16,938 bases of DNA from Bacteroidia bacterium (GTDB lineage: Bacteria > Bacteroidota > Bacteroidia > Bacteroidales > CAJPTX01): NCBI GenBank assembly GCA_905373665.1, contig CAJPTV010000040.1, forward strand, positions 1-16,938, in the 5' to 3' direction. The first letter of the stretch is position 1; every line of letters begins with the position of its first letter. This document shows positions 15,812 to 16,938 of this stretch, one piece after another. Below the pieces are notes generated by a model. That model had not been told where the DNA came from. It did no database searches and was given only the letters and a program-made list of their open reading frames with translations. The position numbers and the translations under genes were made by a program.

Positions 15812-16501
15812 ATGTTCGGAAGTCGAGTATTGCTACGCCTAAGCCTGATGGTTTTCCTCGGGCTGGGCGTAGCCTTTTTTTTGCCCCTTTATGCCCAAGC
15901 GCCTGTCGGTGAGGAGGAGCTTCGCGGCTCAGAGATTGCGGCACGCTTTGAAGAAAAGATGTCCTCGCTTAAGAGCTTTGCTGCCGAGGTGGGCTTTGAG
16001 CTGCAACACCCGCAATGGAAATCTCCGCGCACCTATACAGCTAAGCTCGAGGCGCGTGGGCGTGCTTTCTACTTCTCTGGGATGGGCTATGAGCTTTACT
16101 CTGATGGGGCGTCGCGTTGGCAGTATAGCCCTGCGCAGAAGGAGGTCGTAGTGCATACGGTAGACACCGCTTCGCTTTCGCCTATTGAGAACCCGTTGCG
16201 GCTCTTTTCTCATCTAGGGGCTACGTTTAGGACGCGCTATCGTGGTGAACGGACGGAGGGGACGACGCGTTATTACGACCTCACGCTCTACCCGCATGAT
16301 ACGAATGCGCCCTATTCGCAAATCCACGTGGCGCTTTACCAAAAGAATTTACACCCAGCGCAATTTACCTACCTCGGACGCGACGGGGTGAACTACGTGG
16401 TAAAGATTATGAAGTTCGACCCTAATGCCAAGGTACGCACGAACTTTACCCTTGATACGAAGGCGCTCAAGGGGGTAACGGTGACGGATCTCAGGGAGTA
16501 A
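15812..16501 (+). CDS. LolA-like outer-membrane lipoprotein carrier
   Basis: The 229-residue protein has an N-terminal signal peptide (hydrophobic core about 10-26). Cleavage is likely after Ala28, because the alternative after Ala30 would leave Pro at +1. The mature part fits the LolA/LolB-like half-barrel: FEEKMSSLKSFAAEV near the start, alternating beta strands, a lone SDGASRWQYSPAQKEVVV hairpin and a final VTVTDLRE. LolA collects lipoproteins from the inner membrane and carries them across the periplasm. It ends the SPFH/zinc-ribbon run 18 bp after the previous stop, which puts lipoprotein traffic in the same transcript as a presumed membrane-stress pair. No recognisable terminator follows. 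Confidence 0.82.
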   Translation: MFGSRVLLRLSLMVFLGLGVAFFLPLYAQAPVGEEELRGSEIAARFEEKMSSLKSFAAEVGFELQHPQWKSPRTYTAKLEARGRAFYFSGMGYELYSDGASRWQYSPAQKEVVVHTVDTASLSPIENPLRLFSHLGATFRTRYRGERTEGTTRYYDLTLYPHDTNAPYSQIHVALYQKNLHPAQFTYLGRDGVNYVVKIMKFDPNAKVRTNFTLDTKALKGVTVTDLRE

Positions 16502-16639
16502 CCTCTTGCCGTTAATCGGAATAATCACTTGTGGGGAAGGGGCAAAGCGCAGTAAGCAAGTGTAACGCGTTGCCGTAAAAACACAGTGGGGGGGCGCAAC
16601 CGCAAAAAACAGTCTAGAAGCCTTTAGACGCTCTTCTGT

Positions 16640-16647
16640 TATCTTTG
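16640..16647 (+). promoter_or_regulatory. Probable -7 promoter element for the restriction-modification gene
   Basis: TATCTTTG fits TAnnTTTG, 19 bp before the ATG at 16667, which implies a very short leader. The rest of the 165-bp gap from 16502 shows no gene or convincing terminator, only short imperfect palindromes. Confidence 0.5.
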
Positions 16648-16666
16648 CCTTACCAAAAATGCCACA

Positions 16667-16938
16667 ATGCCCACACCATTACGAGCCTATCTAGAGCGCC
16701 TTGCCAAAGAATACAAGACGGGCGTAACCACAGAGAACAGCCTGCGCCCTGCCTTGGTGGAGTTACTCTCGTCCTTACCAGAACTTAGCCGCTTCCGTGT
16801 ACTTAACGAGCCGAAGCGCATCGAGTGTGGCGCGCCCGACATCGTGCTGCTCAACAAAGAGAATACCCCCGTCGCTTACCTCGAAACCAAGGATATAGGC
16901 GACCCAGACCTGCGGGGTGTGCGGCAGAACAAGGAGCA
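16667..16938 (+). CDS. Type ISP/IIG restriction-modification enzyme, N-terminal fragment
   Basis: The frame opens at ATG 16667 and runs off the right edge after 90 codons. The segment matches the start of large single-chain restriction-methylation enzymes of the type ISP/Eco57I-like group. It has an opening helix with YLERLAKEYKTGVTTENSLRPAL (split by eye at 8-19 and 20-30), then NEPKRIECGAPDIVLLN (47-63), then VAYLETKDIGDPDL (69-82). The last two supply a PD-(D/E)xK-like nuclease pattern: Asp58, then Glu73-x-Lys75. In full-length relatives a translocase and/or adenine methyltransferase domain and a target-recognition domain follow, but none of that is visible. An ATG at 16659 is in a different frame and meets a stop after 11 codons. 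It may be a solitary defence gene or the start of an island. Confidence 0.72.
   Translation, partial: MPTPLRAYLERLAKEYKTGVTTENSLRPALVELLSSLPELSRFRVLNEPKRIECGAPDIVLLNKENTPVAYLETKDIGDPDLRGVRQNKE

Noticed and set aside
16502..16640. Small gene, attachment site or terminator in the gap before the restriction-modification gene
   Set aside because: Only short imperfect palindromes (such as CACTTG ... CAAGTG) and G/A runs are seen. No stem with a T tail, no tRNA-like fold and no convincing reading frame was found.

Overview
The window looks like a chromosomal segment from a Porphyromonas-like member of the Bacteroidales. The evidence is a type IX secretion (T9SS) C-terminal sorting domain, repeated TAnnTTTG (-7 type) promoter elements, mostly absent Shine-Dalgarno sequences, KDO/LPS synthesis, a LolA-type carrier, an SDR-type threonine dehydrogenase and a secreted bleomycin-hydrolase-like protease. 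No species can be assigned from the sequence alone. All 14 recognisable genes lie on the + strand, which is visibly G-rich, so this is probably leading-strand DNA.

Layout. (1) 2-1141: the 3' end of a repeat-rich T9SS-exported surface protein with a 477-bp tandem repeat, closed by a terminator. (2) 1265-2029: yebC, followed by a hairpin. (3) 2099-10182: a closely packed housekeeping run made of a LEA2-type lipoprotein, the DNA translocase ftsK, a YbhN/LPG-synthase-TM-like membrane protein, a U32 family tRNA-hydroxylation protein (trhP-like), the DNA polymerase III delta subunit (holA), a rhomboid protease and a class IV aminotransferase-fold protein that seems to have lost its PLP-binding residues. 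(4) 10249-13281: SDR threonine dehydrogenase, kdsB and a secreted C1 peptidase, ended by two stacked hairpins. (5) 13439-16501: an apparent three-gene operon of an SPFH protein with a GYF_2 tail, a double zinc-ribbon membrane protein and a LolA-like carrier. The first two resemble the Bacillus YdjI/YdjG envelope-stress proteins. (6) 16667-end: the first 90 codons of a gene whose N-terminus resembles type ISP/IIG restriction-modification enzymes.

Most of the content is core metabolism and envelope biology. The points most worth a second look are the apparent pseudoenzyme at 9283-10182, the SPFH/zinc-ribbon/LolA operon, the perfect 12-bp inverted repeat around the presumed kdsB promoter, the near-identical 477-bp repeat, and the restriction-modification gene running off the right edge. 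No tRNA, rRNA, CRISPR array, insertion sequence or phage gene was recognised.
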